Below, in pieces: positions 8,097-16,369 of a stretch of DNA of 64,000 nucleotides. The stretch is from assembly GCA_038321965.1 (NCBI GenBank), contig JBBQFL010000014.1:20282-84281 (forward strand). Direction: 5' to 3'. Each line of letters begins with the position of its first letter. Position 1 is the stretch's first letter. The notes below the pieces were generated by a model. That model made no database searches, was not told the DNA's origin, and saw only the letters and a program-made list of their open reading frames with translations. Source of the DNA: UKL13-2 sp038321965 (lineage in GTDB: Bacteria > Pseudomonadota > Gammaproteobacteria > Burkholderiales > Usitatibacteraceae). Both the position numbers and the translations under genes were made by a program.

Positions 8097-9317
8097 ATGA
8101 CAACCCTCTCCACCGAAAACAGAGGACCACTCGCTGGCATCAAAATCCTCGACCTCACGACCGTGGTGATGGGCCCTTTCGCCACGCAAATTCTGGGTGA
8201 TATGGGTGCCGAGATCATCAAGGTCGAGGCACCCGCTGGGGACAATATGCGCTGGGTTGGGCCGATGAAAAATCCCGGCATGGGCCACATTCACATGCAC
8301 TTGAATCGCAACAAGCGCTCTCTGGTGCTCGACCTGAAAAAAGCCGAGGCACTGGGCGCGCTCAAGCGACTGATCGCGAGCGCCGATGCGCTGATTTACA
8401 ACGTCAGACCACAAGCCATGGCGCGGCTCGGCTTGGGATACGATGTCGTGAAAGCGATCAACCCCAAACTCGTTTACGTCGGCGCGTACGGCTTTTCGGA
8501 GCGCGGCACTTACGCGGGGCGGCCAGCCTACGACGATTTGATTCAGGGTGCTGCGGGTGTGCCTTCTCTCACACTGGCGCAAGGCAGCGACGTACCCCGC
8601 TACGCGCCGGTCACGCTTGGCGATCGCAGCGTCGGGCTGCAGACCGTGATCGCGACAATCGGCGCACTGTTTCACGCCCAGCGCACCGGCGAAGGCCAAT
8701 CGGTGGATGTCACGATGTTCGAGAGTCTGTCGCAGTTTGTCCTCGGCGACCACATGGGTGGCAAGACCTTCGAGCCGCCGATTGGCGACGCCGGTTATAC
8801 GCGCCTGATCGCGCCGCATCGCCGCCCATACGGTACGCGCGACGGCTATCTCTGCGTGCTGATCTATAACGACAAGCACTGGCGAAATTTTTTCGAGGCC
8901 ATCGACCGTAATGATCTGAAAACGGATCCACGTTTTTGCGATCACACCGCGCGCGCAGCCAACATTCGCGATGTGTATGAGTTCGTCGCCGACATCATGC
9001 TCACGCGCACCACCGCCGAATGGCAGGCTCTGCTGGAAAAGGCGGACATTCCCTACACACCGATGCACACTATCGATTCGCTGCTCGATGACCCGCACAT
9101 GAAGGCGTCGGGCTTTTTCCCGCTTTATGAACACCCGACCGAGGGAACAGTACGCACCACCGCACCGGTCGGCCAGTGGAGTCAAACGCCATTGTCGATT
9201 CGCAGGCTGGCGCCTCAATTAGGCGAGCACAGCCGGGCAATTTTGCTCGAAGCAGGATTTGACAATGCCGACATCGATGCAATGATCGCTTCGGCGGCAA
9301 CGAAAGAAAAGGCTTAA
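8097..9317 (+). CDS. CaiB/BaiF (class III) CoA transferase
   Basis: Enzyme of 406 residues that moves CoA between carboxylic acids, formyl-CoA transferase superfamily. Family blocks are present in order: LAGIKILDLTTVVMGPFATQ, GDMGAEIIKVEAP, NRNKRSLVLDLKK, YDDLIQGAAG, GEGQSVDVTMFESL and the C-terminal YTPMHTIDSLLDDPHM. The length is usual for the family. It sits between a Bug receptor and an adenosine deaminase gene, with only seven bases to the latter. The acyl substrate cannot be told. Confidence 0.92.
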   Translation: MTTLSTENRGPLAGIKILDLTTVVMGPFATQILGDMGAEIIKVEAPAGDNMRWVGPMKNPGMGHIHMHLNRNKRSLVLDLKKAEALGALKRLIASADALIYNVRPQAMARLGLGYDVVKAINPKLVYVGAYGFSERGTYAGRPAYDDLIQGAAGVPSLTLAQGSDVPRYAPVTLGDRSVGLQTVIATIGALFHAQRTGEGQSVDVTMFESLSQFVLGDHMGGKTFEPPIGDAGYTRLIAPHRRPYGTRDGYLCVLIYNDKHWRNFFEAIDRNDLKTDPRFCDHTARAANIRDVYEFVADIMLTRTTAEWQALLEKADIPYTPMHTIDSLLDDPHMKASGFFPLYEHPTEGTVRTTAPVGQWSQTPLSIRRLAPQLGEHSRAILLEAGFDNADIDAMIASAATKEKA

Positions 9318-9324
9318 AAAAGCA

Positions 9325-10359
9325 ATGACTTCGACCAAGCTCACCTCAGCCCAATGGAAAGCCCTGCCCAAGGTTTTGCTGCACGAACATCTCGATGGCG
9401 GGCTGCGGCCGCAAACGCTGCTTGAGCTTTGCCGACAGCGCGGCGTTACTACGCCCGCCGACACGGCTGATGGACTCGCAGCCTGGCTGCTCGCCAATTC
9501 CAACTCGGGCAGCCTTGAACGCTACCTCACGGGCTTTGGACTGACCGTCGCGGCGATGGGTTCGGTGGCAGCCTGCGAGCGCGTCGCGTTCGAGGCCGCC
9601 GAAGATGCGCTTGATGACGGCTGTGTGCTCGCGGAATTTCGCATCGCACCACTGCTGCTGGAGGCATATGGATTGTCGGGTGAGTCCGTGATTGAAGCAT
9701 TGCTGAGTGGATTGAAGAAAAGCGCTCTGCCCAGCGGCCTGATCGTCTGCGCCATGCGCACAGACGCACCGGAAATCACGTTACGAAGTGCACGCCTCGC
9801 TGCCCGCTATGCGAATGCAGGCGTCATCGGCTTTGATCTGGCTGGCGCCGAACGTGGATTTCCGCCCACACCGCACCGCGATGCCATCAACGCCGCGCGC
9901 GATGCCGGGCTGGGTATCACGCTGCATGCTGGCGAAGCTGATGAAGGTTCGCGCGTGCTCGAAGCCGCCTCGCTGGGCGCCACCCGCATCGGCCACGGCG
10001 TACACATCATGAACGCGCCCGATGATTCTTTACAGCAGCAATGGCTGGCCGAAGCGCGCCGCCTCAAACTGCATTTCGAAGTTTGCCCCACCAGCAATGT
10101 GCATACCGGCATCGCGCCTTCGGTTGCGGCCCATCCCTTGCGATCTATGGTTGAGGCGGGCCTGTCGGTGTCGGTGTCGACGGACAATAGACTGATGTCG
10201 GGGGTAACCCTTTCGGGAGAGCTCGCCGCAGTTCATACGGAAAATGGTGTGTCGCGGGAGCGGCTGGGGCAAATGATGCGGGATGCGGCGAATGCCAGCT
10301 ATCTACCAGCCGACGTACGCGCTGCGGCGCTAGTGTCATTGAACACGTGGAACGCTTAG
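9325..10359 (+). CDS. add: Adenosine deaminase
   Basis: Zinc amidohydrolase of 344 residues converting adenosine to inosine (purine salvage). Zinc ligands H20 and H22 lie in LHEHLDGG. The catalytic Glu/His block is TLHAGEADEG, then TRIGHGVHIM. The aspartate that binds zinc lies in SVSTDNRLMSG, where the second Asp of mammalian enzymes is Asn, as in many bacterial members. It starts seven bases after the CoA transferase, so the two are probably cotranscribed although no metabolic link is evident. Its stop lies just before a copy of the gene-end repeat. Confidence 0.9.
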   Translation: MTSTKLTSAQWKALPKVLLHEHLDGGLRPQTLLELCRQRGVTTPADTADGLAAWLLANSNSGSLERYLTGFGLTVAAMGSVAACERVAFEAAEDALDDGCVLAEFRIAPLLLEAYGLSGESVIEALLSGLKKSALPSGLIVCAMRTDAPEITLRSARLAARYANAGVIGFDLAGAERGFPPTPHRDAINAARDAGLGITLHAGEADEGSRVLEAASLGATRIGHGVHIMNAPDDSLQQQWLAEARRLKLHFEVCPTSNVHTGIAPSVAAHPLRSMVEAGLSVSVSTDNRLMSGVTLSGELAAVHTENGVSRERLGQMMRDAANASYLPADVRAAALVSLNTWNA

Positions 10360-10363
10360 CGAC

Positions 10364-10490
10364 GAGGGCCAAGCAAATGCTAAACACCAGCACTGGCGCG
10401 GTGTTTCAACACTTTTCGGCCCGAACTGCCCGCCAATTGGCGATCTTCATCGTTAAATTTCATTTCGAACCCCGACATATGGGGTGAGAA
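10364..10490 (+). repeat. Gene-end repeat, copy 1
   Basis: Copy of a repeat family found five times in this window, each just after a gene. It contains the hairpin AAACACC (10382-10388) and GGTGTTT (10400-10406) around the loop AGCACTGGCGC, then the palindrome CGCCAATTGGCG, and ends GGGGTGAGAA. It follows the add stop by four bases. It matches copy 2 (24119-24234) over its whole length with scattered changes. Confidence 0.7.
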
Positions 10491-10925
10491 CTCTGCTTTT
10501 TCGTGGCGTGGATGTATCGTGACAATGACGTAGTGACGCGACGAATTAACTCGTAACTGAACACATAGTGCCTTAACTCTCCTCAAGAACTGAGCGTGGC
10601 CGTCTTTGGCCAACAGTGCAGATCACCATCTAGAAGGAACCACATGTTTTCGCGAATTGCGGCGTCGTGGACCAGTCGCACCAGTCATCGCTTACTACTC
10701 CTCCTTCTTCGCGCTGGTGTTGACCGATTGGAGCCAAGTCCAAGCCTTCACGGCAGTGCCATCGAGGAGATTGTGCGAGAATTTGACTGGTTGCTATCGG
10801 CCAGGAGGAGTCATACGATTTTCTCGGAAGCGGACGTACAGAATCGCAAATTGCGCAGGTTAAGGCAATCAGATGACAGTCGATGGAATCATGTACCCGC
10901 TACCACAAACAGAACGGACAATTAA
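10491..10925. other. Region with no convincing gene
   Basis: Short frames exist in two plus-strand phases from about 10600 (one could start at 10644 and run to 10922), but neither has recognisable protein character and the likely coding phase seems to change along the way. This looks like degraded coding sequence at the left edge of the accessory region. Confidence 0.35.
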
Positions 10926-11267
10926 GTGATTGGTAGCGCATTGTTGCGTGCGATGAGCCTGGTCGGAGCCGCAGTGCTACTGATGTGTTCTGTGAGCGGC
11001 TGTGCAGTGCTGCCATTCGGTGCCTATCGGTTTGATGAGATCAATGGCACTGTCCTCGACAAGGAAACTCGGATGCCAATACAGGGTGTCGTCGTCGTGG
11101 GACGCTTGGGACTGGAGAAAACTAATTTTGGGGGCTCCTCGTTCAACCGCCCGCTCGTCGTGAAAGAGACGGTTACTGACAAAGAAGGAAAATTCTCGCT
11201 CCCAAGTTCTATCGCGACTGACATTGATAATGTCAAGCTTCAAAAAGGGGAAACTCGTTGGTGCTAG
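10926..11267 (+). CDS. Short lipoprotein, probably truncated
   Basis: Frame of 113 residues starting at GTG. A lipoprotein signal ends in the lipobox VSGC (Cys26). It is followed by a beta-sandwich-like stretch resembling carboxypeptidase regulatory domains (EINGTVLDKETRMPIQGVVV, then TVTDKEGKFSLPSS). The frame stops just where such a domain would still need further strands, and the sequence after it (to 11435) has no clear continuation, so a truncation is likely. Function unknown; predicted to be attached to a membrane facing the periplasm. Confidence 0.5.
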   Translation: MIGSALLRAMSLVGAAVLLMCSVSGCAVLPFGAYRFDEINGTVLDKETRMPIQGVVVVGRLGLEKTNFGGSSFNRPLVVKETVTDKEGKFSLPSSIATDIDNVKLQKGETRWC

Positions 11268-11435
11268 AGTCTCGATCAGAAGCGCGTATCGTCAATATTG
11301 GCTGAACTTTTGCGGCAACGTGTTCCGTAAGCGGGCCGCAACCTGCCTCGCCATTGCGGTATACATTTTGAACGCAACGGCCGGGCTGGCGGATTTCGCG
11401 AGCACCAGCGCCGCCTCGACCAACGGAAATCAGCG

Positions 11436-13709
11436 ATGCAAGAACAGGCGCCAAGTCCACCGCATGCAATAGAGCGTATCTACCGCTTCGCCCATTGCAA
11501 CGTCAATCTGACACGCATGCGCGGAGACGTTTTCGGCGGCCTCGCTGCCGCGCTTGTGGCACTACCCCAGGCGCTCGGCAATGGCGCACTCGTTTTTCTG
11601 CCGCTCGGTTTGGAGCACGTTAATGTGGGTATTGTCGCGGGTGTTATTGCCGCAATTGTCGGCGGCTTGGTCGCAACACTAGGCGGGCGTCCTCGATATC
11701 AAATATCCGGACCACTCACTGCGGCCGCTGTAATCTCGGCATCCTTGGTGGGTTCGTTGGCGGCCAACCCGCTCTTTTCAAGTTCAGCAGGACTCGACGT
11801 AGGTGCAATTGCGGCGCTTGTTTTTCTCGCAGTGTTCCTCGGTGGAGTGGTCCAGGTGCTGTTTTCTGGGCTAAAGCTAGGTAGAGCACTCAAGTTCATC
11901 CCGCAACCGGTTTTGGCCGGCTTTATGTATGGCGTCGCTTTGCAGATAGTTGTACAGCAAGTAAAACCATTGTTCGGGCTCCCCGCCGATACTTCCTTAG
12001 CGGACCTATTCAATCATGCCGACAAGATTCTCCCGAACGCGCTAGTTGTTGGCGCGACGACCGTCATCGCGACCCTTCTAGCGCGTCGACTGTCGGCCCG
12101 CGCGCCAGCCCCAATGGTCGGCCTATTGGCGGGGGTTGCGGCCTATCTGTTGTTGCAAGGCTATTCTGGCCCAGGTGGATTGGGTGAGGTGCTAAAGGCG
12201 CTGCCGGAAAACGGGATGATTCATTTGCAGTTGCCGGCGATGTTGCAACTTGACTGGGCTCACCTGTGGTTTGGCGTCGCGGTAGATGTCGCCGTGACGG
12301 CATTGTTGCTGGCCATTGTTGGCTCCGTTACGTCGCTCTTGGCCGCAGCAGTGGTGGATGTGTCAACGGGTTCGACGCAAGATGGAGACCGCGCTCTGCT
12401 TACACAGGGCATCTGCAACATGTGTTCCGGGGCCCTGGGCGGGCTGTTTAGCGGCGGCTCAACACTGACGGTACTCACAAATTATGAAGCTGGGGGCCGG
12501 ACCGCTTTGTCTGGTGCAACACTTGCCGCGATTTTTTTGGGGCTACTGTTTATCGGCGGGCCGCTGCTTGCGTATGTACCAATGTCTGTGCTTGCGGGCA
12601 TCATGATCGGGTTGGCTATCGGCGTCGTGGACAATTTGATGCGTGACACGTTGCCTAGGGGGCAGCAGGGGCGGCGATTGGACGGTCTGCGTGTCGCAAA
12701 TTTGGGTATCGTCGTCCTTGTTGGCGCCACGACCGCTTTTGTAAATATCGTGGCCGCTGTCATCATCGGCGTACTCGCTGCGACTATCCTTTTGGCCGTT
12801 CGCCTGAGCACCTCCATCATCCATCGCCTGTCCGATGGGGTGTCACGCTCATCACTCAAAGCGCGCGGGATAGAACAGGCTGCATGTCTACGTGCGCAGG
12901 GCGGAAAAATAGGCGTCGTGGAGCTCAGTGGGTTTGTGTTTTTCGGTACGGCTAACCGCATGCGACTTGAAATAGAGGCGTTTGCGCGTGGGCGCACTGC
13001 CCTGCTACTTGATTTCCGTCGCGTATACGACGTCGAAGCGAGTGGTGCTCGCGAATTGGAGGCCTTGGGAAAGAAGTTGAAGGAGCAGGGAATTGCGGTG
13101 GCACTTAGTCATATGCAACTCAACGAACCTTTGGAACTTTGCCTTCGGTATTCAGGCGCCCAACATTCTATCGATGAGCAACATTGGTTCGCCGATTTGG
13201 ATCAAGCGCTAGAGTGGGCTGAAGACATGGTGCTAAAGCGTTGCGGCAAGCAAGTGGAGTCGTCCCGCGAGATTTCCATCGGCAATGCTGAACTCTTTGC
13301 TGAGTTCGACAGCTGCCAACTGGGGATGCTAAGCGAACTGCTAAAACGGGAAACGCTGGAAGGCGGTGACCTCGTATTTAAGGAGGGGGACGTTGGAGAC
13401 AAATTGTTTGTTATTACGAAGGGTTTGGTCAGCATCAAGCTTAAGTTGCCGGGTACCTCTCGTTATCAACGACTGGCGACCTTTGGGCCGGGGATGTTTT
13501 TTGGTGAAATGGCGTTGATTGAAGGAAAACCGAGGTCTGCAGAAGCACAGGTGATACAAGATTCAATTGTGTATTCGCTAAGCGCCGCTGATGTTACGCG
13601 GCTGAGGGTGCAGCATCCCGAAATAGCGTTCGCGATCCTTGACGGCTTGGCGAAAACATTGGCGTCTCGCCTGCGCACCACAAGCGAACAATTGCGCAAT
13701 AGCCATTGA
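11436..13709 (+). CDS. SulP-family anion transporter with STAS and cyclic-nucleotide-binding domains
   Basis: Inner-membrane protein of 757 residues. Residues about 25-470 form a SulP/SLC26 transporter (GDVFGGLAAALVALPQA, then ISGPLTAAAV). Residues about 485-600 form a STAS domain (VVELSGFVFFGTANRM, ALLLDFRRVYDVEASGARE). Residues about 615-745 form a CNB domain whose phosphate cassette is intact (FGEMALIEGKPRSAEA, near residues 688-702, with the conserved Arg). SulP proteins move sulfate, bicarbonate or dicarboxylates; the substrate here is unknown. The CNB domain suggests control by cAMP or cGMP. An adenylate cyclase is encoded 6 kb downstream on the same strand, which makes cAMP the likely ligand (inference). 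Confidence 0.9.
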   Translation: MQEQAPSPPHAIERIYRFAHCNVNLTRMRGDVFGGLAAALVALPQALGNGALVFLPLGLEHVNVGIVAGVIAAIVGGLVATLGGRPRYQISGPLTAAAVISASLVGSLAANPLFSSSAGLDVGAIAALVFLAVFLGGVVQVLFSGLKLGRALKFIPQPVLAGFMYGVALQIVVQQVKPLFGLPADTSLADLFNHADKILPNALVVGATTVIATLLARRLSARAPAPMVGLLAGVAAYLLLQGYSGPGGLGEVLKALPENGMIHLQLPAMLQLDWAHLWFGVAVDVAVTALLLAIVGSVTSLLAAAVVDVSTGSTQDGDRALLTQGICNMCSGALGGLFSGGSTLTVLTNYEAGGRTALSGATLAAIFLGLLFIGGPLLAYVPMSVLAGIMIGLAIGVVDNLMRDTLPRGQQGRRLDGLRVANLGIVVLVGATTAFVNIVAAVIIGVLAATILLAVRLSTSIIHRLSDGVSRSSLKARGIEQAACLRAQGGKIGVVELSGFVFFGTANRMRLEIEAFARGRTALLLDFRRVYDVEASGARELEALGKKLKEQGIAVALSHMQLNEPLELCLRYSGAQHSIDEQHWFADLDQALEWAEDMVLKRCGKQVESSREISIGNAELFAEFDSCQLGMLSELLKRETLEGGDLVFKEGDVGDKLFVITKGLVSIKLKLPGTSRYQRLATFGPGMFFGEMALIEGKPRSAEAQVIQDSIVYSLSAADVTRLRVQHPEIAFAILDGLAKTLASRLRTTSEQLRNSH

Positions 13710-14017
13710 CCAAGGTGAGAGGTAGTTTGCGACGGCGCCAAAAGGATACTTTTCTTCTTCTTGCGTCAAAGGGGGTTTAGCTTCGAAAACTCGTTTAGAA
13801 TAATCCAATATGCAGCTATTGCCGGGGGGCGTCATCAGTTGCGGTCAAGAAGGTCCAATCAGTTGTTCTCAGCCAATCCGCTGAGTTCAGATCTTCATCG
13901 CGTGCTCTGTAGCTGCGGACAAGGGAGCTTGATCAATTACCGCGGATCAGCACAACAGCACCACTTAACGCTATGGCGCCGTAGGCTGAGTCATGTCAGC
14001 CCGAAAGCAAAACGAGA
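13710..14017 (+). promoter_or_regulatory. Gap before the racemase-cyclase operon
   Basis: About 308 bases with no gene between the SulP transporter and the alanine racemase. The length suggests a separate promoter for the downstream five-gene operon. No clear CRP-type palindrome, terminator or sigma-70 pair stood out by eye. Confidence 0.35.
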
Positions 14018-15103
14018 ATGCCAAGACCAATTTTCGCCACCATTCACCTAGCAGCCCTGCAGCACAACCTTGATGTTGCGCGTCGGCAAGCCCCAACATC
14101 AAAAATATGGGCCGTTGCCAAAGCAAACGCCTATGGTCATGGGCTCGAGCGCGCCATGCGAGGATTTTCTGACGCAGACGGCATCGCATTGATCGAGATT
14201 GAAGCGGCCATTCGATTGCGTGAGATGGGATGGACGAAACCGATTCTGCTTCTGCAGGGGGTTTATGAACAAGCGGACCTGTTGCCCGTGGCAGCGCATA
14301 GGCTTCACATCGTCGTTCATTCAAACGCGCAAATAGAAATGCTGGAGCATTTACCAAAGGGTCCTGCCATTGATGTGTATCTCAAAGTCAACTCTGGGAT
14401 GAACCGCCTCGGATTTCCCCCTGAGGCTACGGCGGGGGCGCATGCCCGTATGCGGGCCATTGTAAGAGTGGGGACCATCTCTCTGATGACACATTTTGCC
14501 AATTCCTACGCTAGGGTTCCGCCGGAGCGCGGGATCTCGGTGGATACACAAATTACGCGGTTCAACGCGCTGGCTCAGGCGCTTGGCGGAGCACTGAGTT
14601 TGGCGGACTCCGCTATGCTGCTCACCAAGCCTGAGACGCACGCTGACTGGGTCAGGCCAGGCGTCATGCTTTATGGCGCGACGGTCTTTCCTAACCAATG
14701 CGCAGCGGACTTGGAACTGCTCCCAACGATGACACTTAGCAGCGAAATCATTGGCATTCAGGATATTAACGTTGGGGATTCCGTTGGGTATGGGAGCCGC
14801 TATGTCGCCGATCGGCCAACTCGGATTGGCGTGGTCGCATGCGGTTACATTGACGGTTATCCTCGCTCAGCGCAAGACGGAACACCGGTATTGGTCGATG
14901 GAATCAAGACACGCCTCATTGGCCGCGTTTCGATGGACTCCATCACCGTCGATTTGTCGCCGATCGCACATGCCAGGATTGGGAGCAAGGTCACGCTTTG
15001 GGGGCAAGGCTTGCCGATTGAGGAAGTCGCAACAGCCGCCGGCACCATCGCCTGCGAACTGATGTGTGGCTTGACGCGGCGCGTTCGAGTCCTAGACGGC
15101 TAA
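14018..15103 (+). CDS. Alanine racemase-family PLP enzyme
   Basis: Fold-type III PLP enzyme of 361 residues. The PLP lysine is K35 in WAVAKANAYGHG and the second catalytic base is Tyr258 in SVGYGSRYVA. Substrate-loop blocks are also present (VNSGMNRLGF, RPGVMLYGA, GRVSMDSITVDL). Normal enzymes interconvert L- and D-alanine for peptidoglycan. Here it heads an operon of a substrate-binding protein, a sensor-MFS fusion, a GNAT-like protein and an adenylate cyclase, so it may serve D-amino-acid metabolism or signalling rather than housekeeping (inference). The Shine-Dalgarno sequence is weak. Racemisation of an amino acid other than alanine is possible. Confidence 0.88.
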   Translation: MPRPIFATIHLAALQHNLDVARRQAPTSKIWAVAKANAYGHGLERAMRGFSDADGIALIEIEAAIRLREMGWTKPILLLQGVYEQADLLPVAAHRLHIVVHSNAQIEMLEHLPKGPAIDVYLKVNSGMNRLGFPPEATAGAHARMRAIVRVGTISLMTHFANSYARVPPERGISVDTQITRFNALAQALGGALSLADSAMLLTKPETHADWVRPGVMLYGATVFPNQCAADLELLPTMTLSSEIIGIQDINVGDSVGYGSRYVADRPTRIGVVACGYIDGYPRSAQDGTPVLVDGIKTRLIGRVSMDSITVDLSPIAHARIGSKVTLWGQGLPIEEVATAAGTIACELMCGLTRRVRVLDG

Positions 15104-15171
15104 GACGATTTGGTGCACAACATGCAATTTCTACTAGCAACAGCGGTCGCGTATTCTATTTGGAGCGCTTG

Positions 15172-16359
15172 ATGAAAAAACTCTTGATTTCTTTTTCGCT
15201 TGCTTGCGTGCTCGCCTGGACATCGCTCTCGGCATTTTCTGCGGGGGGTCCGGACACAGCGACCACGCCCAGTCTCAATAATGGGAAGAAGTGGCGGGTT
15301 GGCTACATCGAGACCGGGCCCTATGCCAATTACGCCGGCACGTTTTACTACTTGCTACGTGGGCTTGAATCGCGGGGGTGGGTGAAGGGTGTCGACAGGG
15401 TTCCCTTCATTTGGGGGCAATTGGATACCAAAGCCATGTGGGTCTTCCTGAGCACCACAAAAGACGTAAGCCAATTCATAGAGTTTGTCCCCGATGCCTA
15501 TTATTCGTTGAAGTCCATGCCGGGCAAGGAGGCGGAAGTCTTGCGTCGTTTCAGCGACAAGCAAGACGCCGATTTGCTGATTGTTATGGGCACGGTGGCT
15601 GGTAAGTTGATGGCGGTAGACCAGAATCAGTCGAAAACCATGGTTTTTTCAACCAGTAACGCATTCAAAAGCGGCATCGTCAATACGGCAGAATTGTCCG
15701 GACGTCGAATGATCTGGGCGCATATGGATCCCTTCCGCTACAAGCAGCAACTGCAGGTTTTCTCCGACATCTTCCATTTCAAAAAAATGGGCGTGACCTA
15801 CGAAGACTCTCCCAACGGCAAAGCGTTTGCGGCGTTGGACGATATAGAGGCGGTCGCAAAAGAAAAAAAGTTTGAGATCGTCCGCAAATTGGTGCAGGGG
15901 GCCAAGAACGCTGAGGACCAAGACCGTTATTACAACGACCTCTTGATCGCACATCAAGAGTTGGCGGGCCAGGTGGACGGCTTTTACTATGCCATTTCTC
16001 CTGCGCCCGGCCTTAAGCCGGAGCACCTGTATCCCGTTCTCCAGCCGTTCTACGACAAGAAAATACCCGTCTTCAGCCAGTTAGGCGACGAAGATGTCAG
16101 CCGCGGGGCCATGATGAGCATTGCCCGCGCCGACTTTGCGGGCATGGGTCAGTTTGGGGCGGAACAATTGGTCAAATTGCTCAATGGTGCAAGCGCCGAC
16201 TCGCTGCCACAGGTTTATTCGGATACGCCCACCATCGCGCTCAATCTTGAAGTCACCAAGCGCATTGGTTACAAACCGCCGTTCGAGATCTTGCTCGTCT
16301 CCGACAAAATTTTCTTGAGCGTCGAAAAGCCGCTCCCTCCCGCCAGCGCAGCGAAGTAA
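15172..16359 (+). CDS. Orphan ABC-type substrate-binding protein
   Basis: Exported protein of 395 residues with a signal peptide (KKLLISFSLACVLAW, ending near AFSAGG). Its two-lobed fold resembles the ABC_sub_bind family (PF04392): WRVGYIETGPYANYAG, DADLLIVMGTVAGKLMA, RRMIWAHMDPFRYKQQLQVF, MGVTYEDSPNGKA. The ATG at 15172 has GGAG at seven bases and directly opens the signal peptide. No ABC permease or ATPase is encoded nearby. It is 68 bases after the racemase and 10 bases before the sensor-MFS gene. It may therefore hand a ligand to the extracytoplasmic sensor domains of its neighbours (inference). Confidence 0.82.
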   Translation: MKKLLISFSLACVLAWTSLSAFSAGGPDTATTPSLNNGKKWRVGYIETGPYANYAGTFYYLLRGLESRGWVKGVDRVPFIWGQLDTKAMWVFLSTTKDVSQFIEFVPDAYYSLKSMPGKEAEVLRRFSDKQDADLLIVMGTVAGKLMAVDQNQSKTMVFSTSNAFKSGIVNTAELSGRRMIWAHMDPFRYKQQLQVFSDIFHFKKMGVTYEDSPNGKAFAALDDIEAVAKEKKFEIVRKLVQGAKNAEDQDRYYNDLLIAHQELAGQVDGFYYAISPAPGLKPEHLYPVLQPFYDKKIPVFSQLGDEDVSRGAMMSIARADFAGMGQFGAEQLVKLLNGASADSLPQVYSDTPTIALNLEVTKRIGYKPPFEILLVSDKIFLSVEKPLPPASAAK

Positions 16360-16369
16360 GGAGCATCAA

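Noticed and set aside
7521..9218. 565-codon open frame on the minus strand
   Set aside because: It lies opposite the receptor and CoA transferase genes, is rich in Arg/His/Cys without any domain, and is explained by GC-rich codon bias of the real genes.
10596..10925. Possible 109-codon gene before the lipoprotein
   Set aside because: Leucine run and basic low-complexity composition, no family, and competing frames in the same region; treated as degraded sequence.
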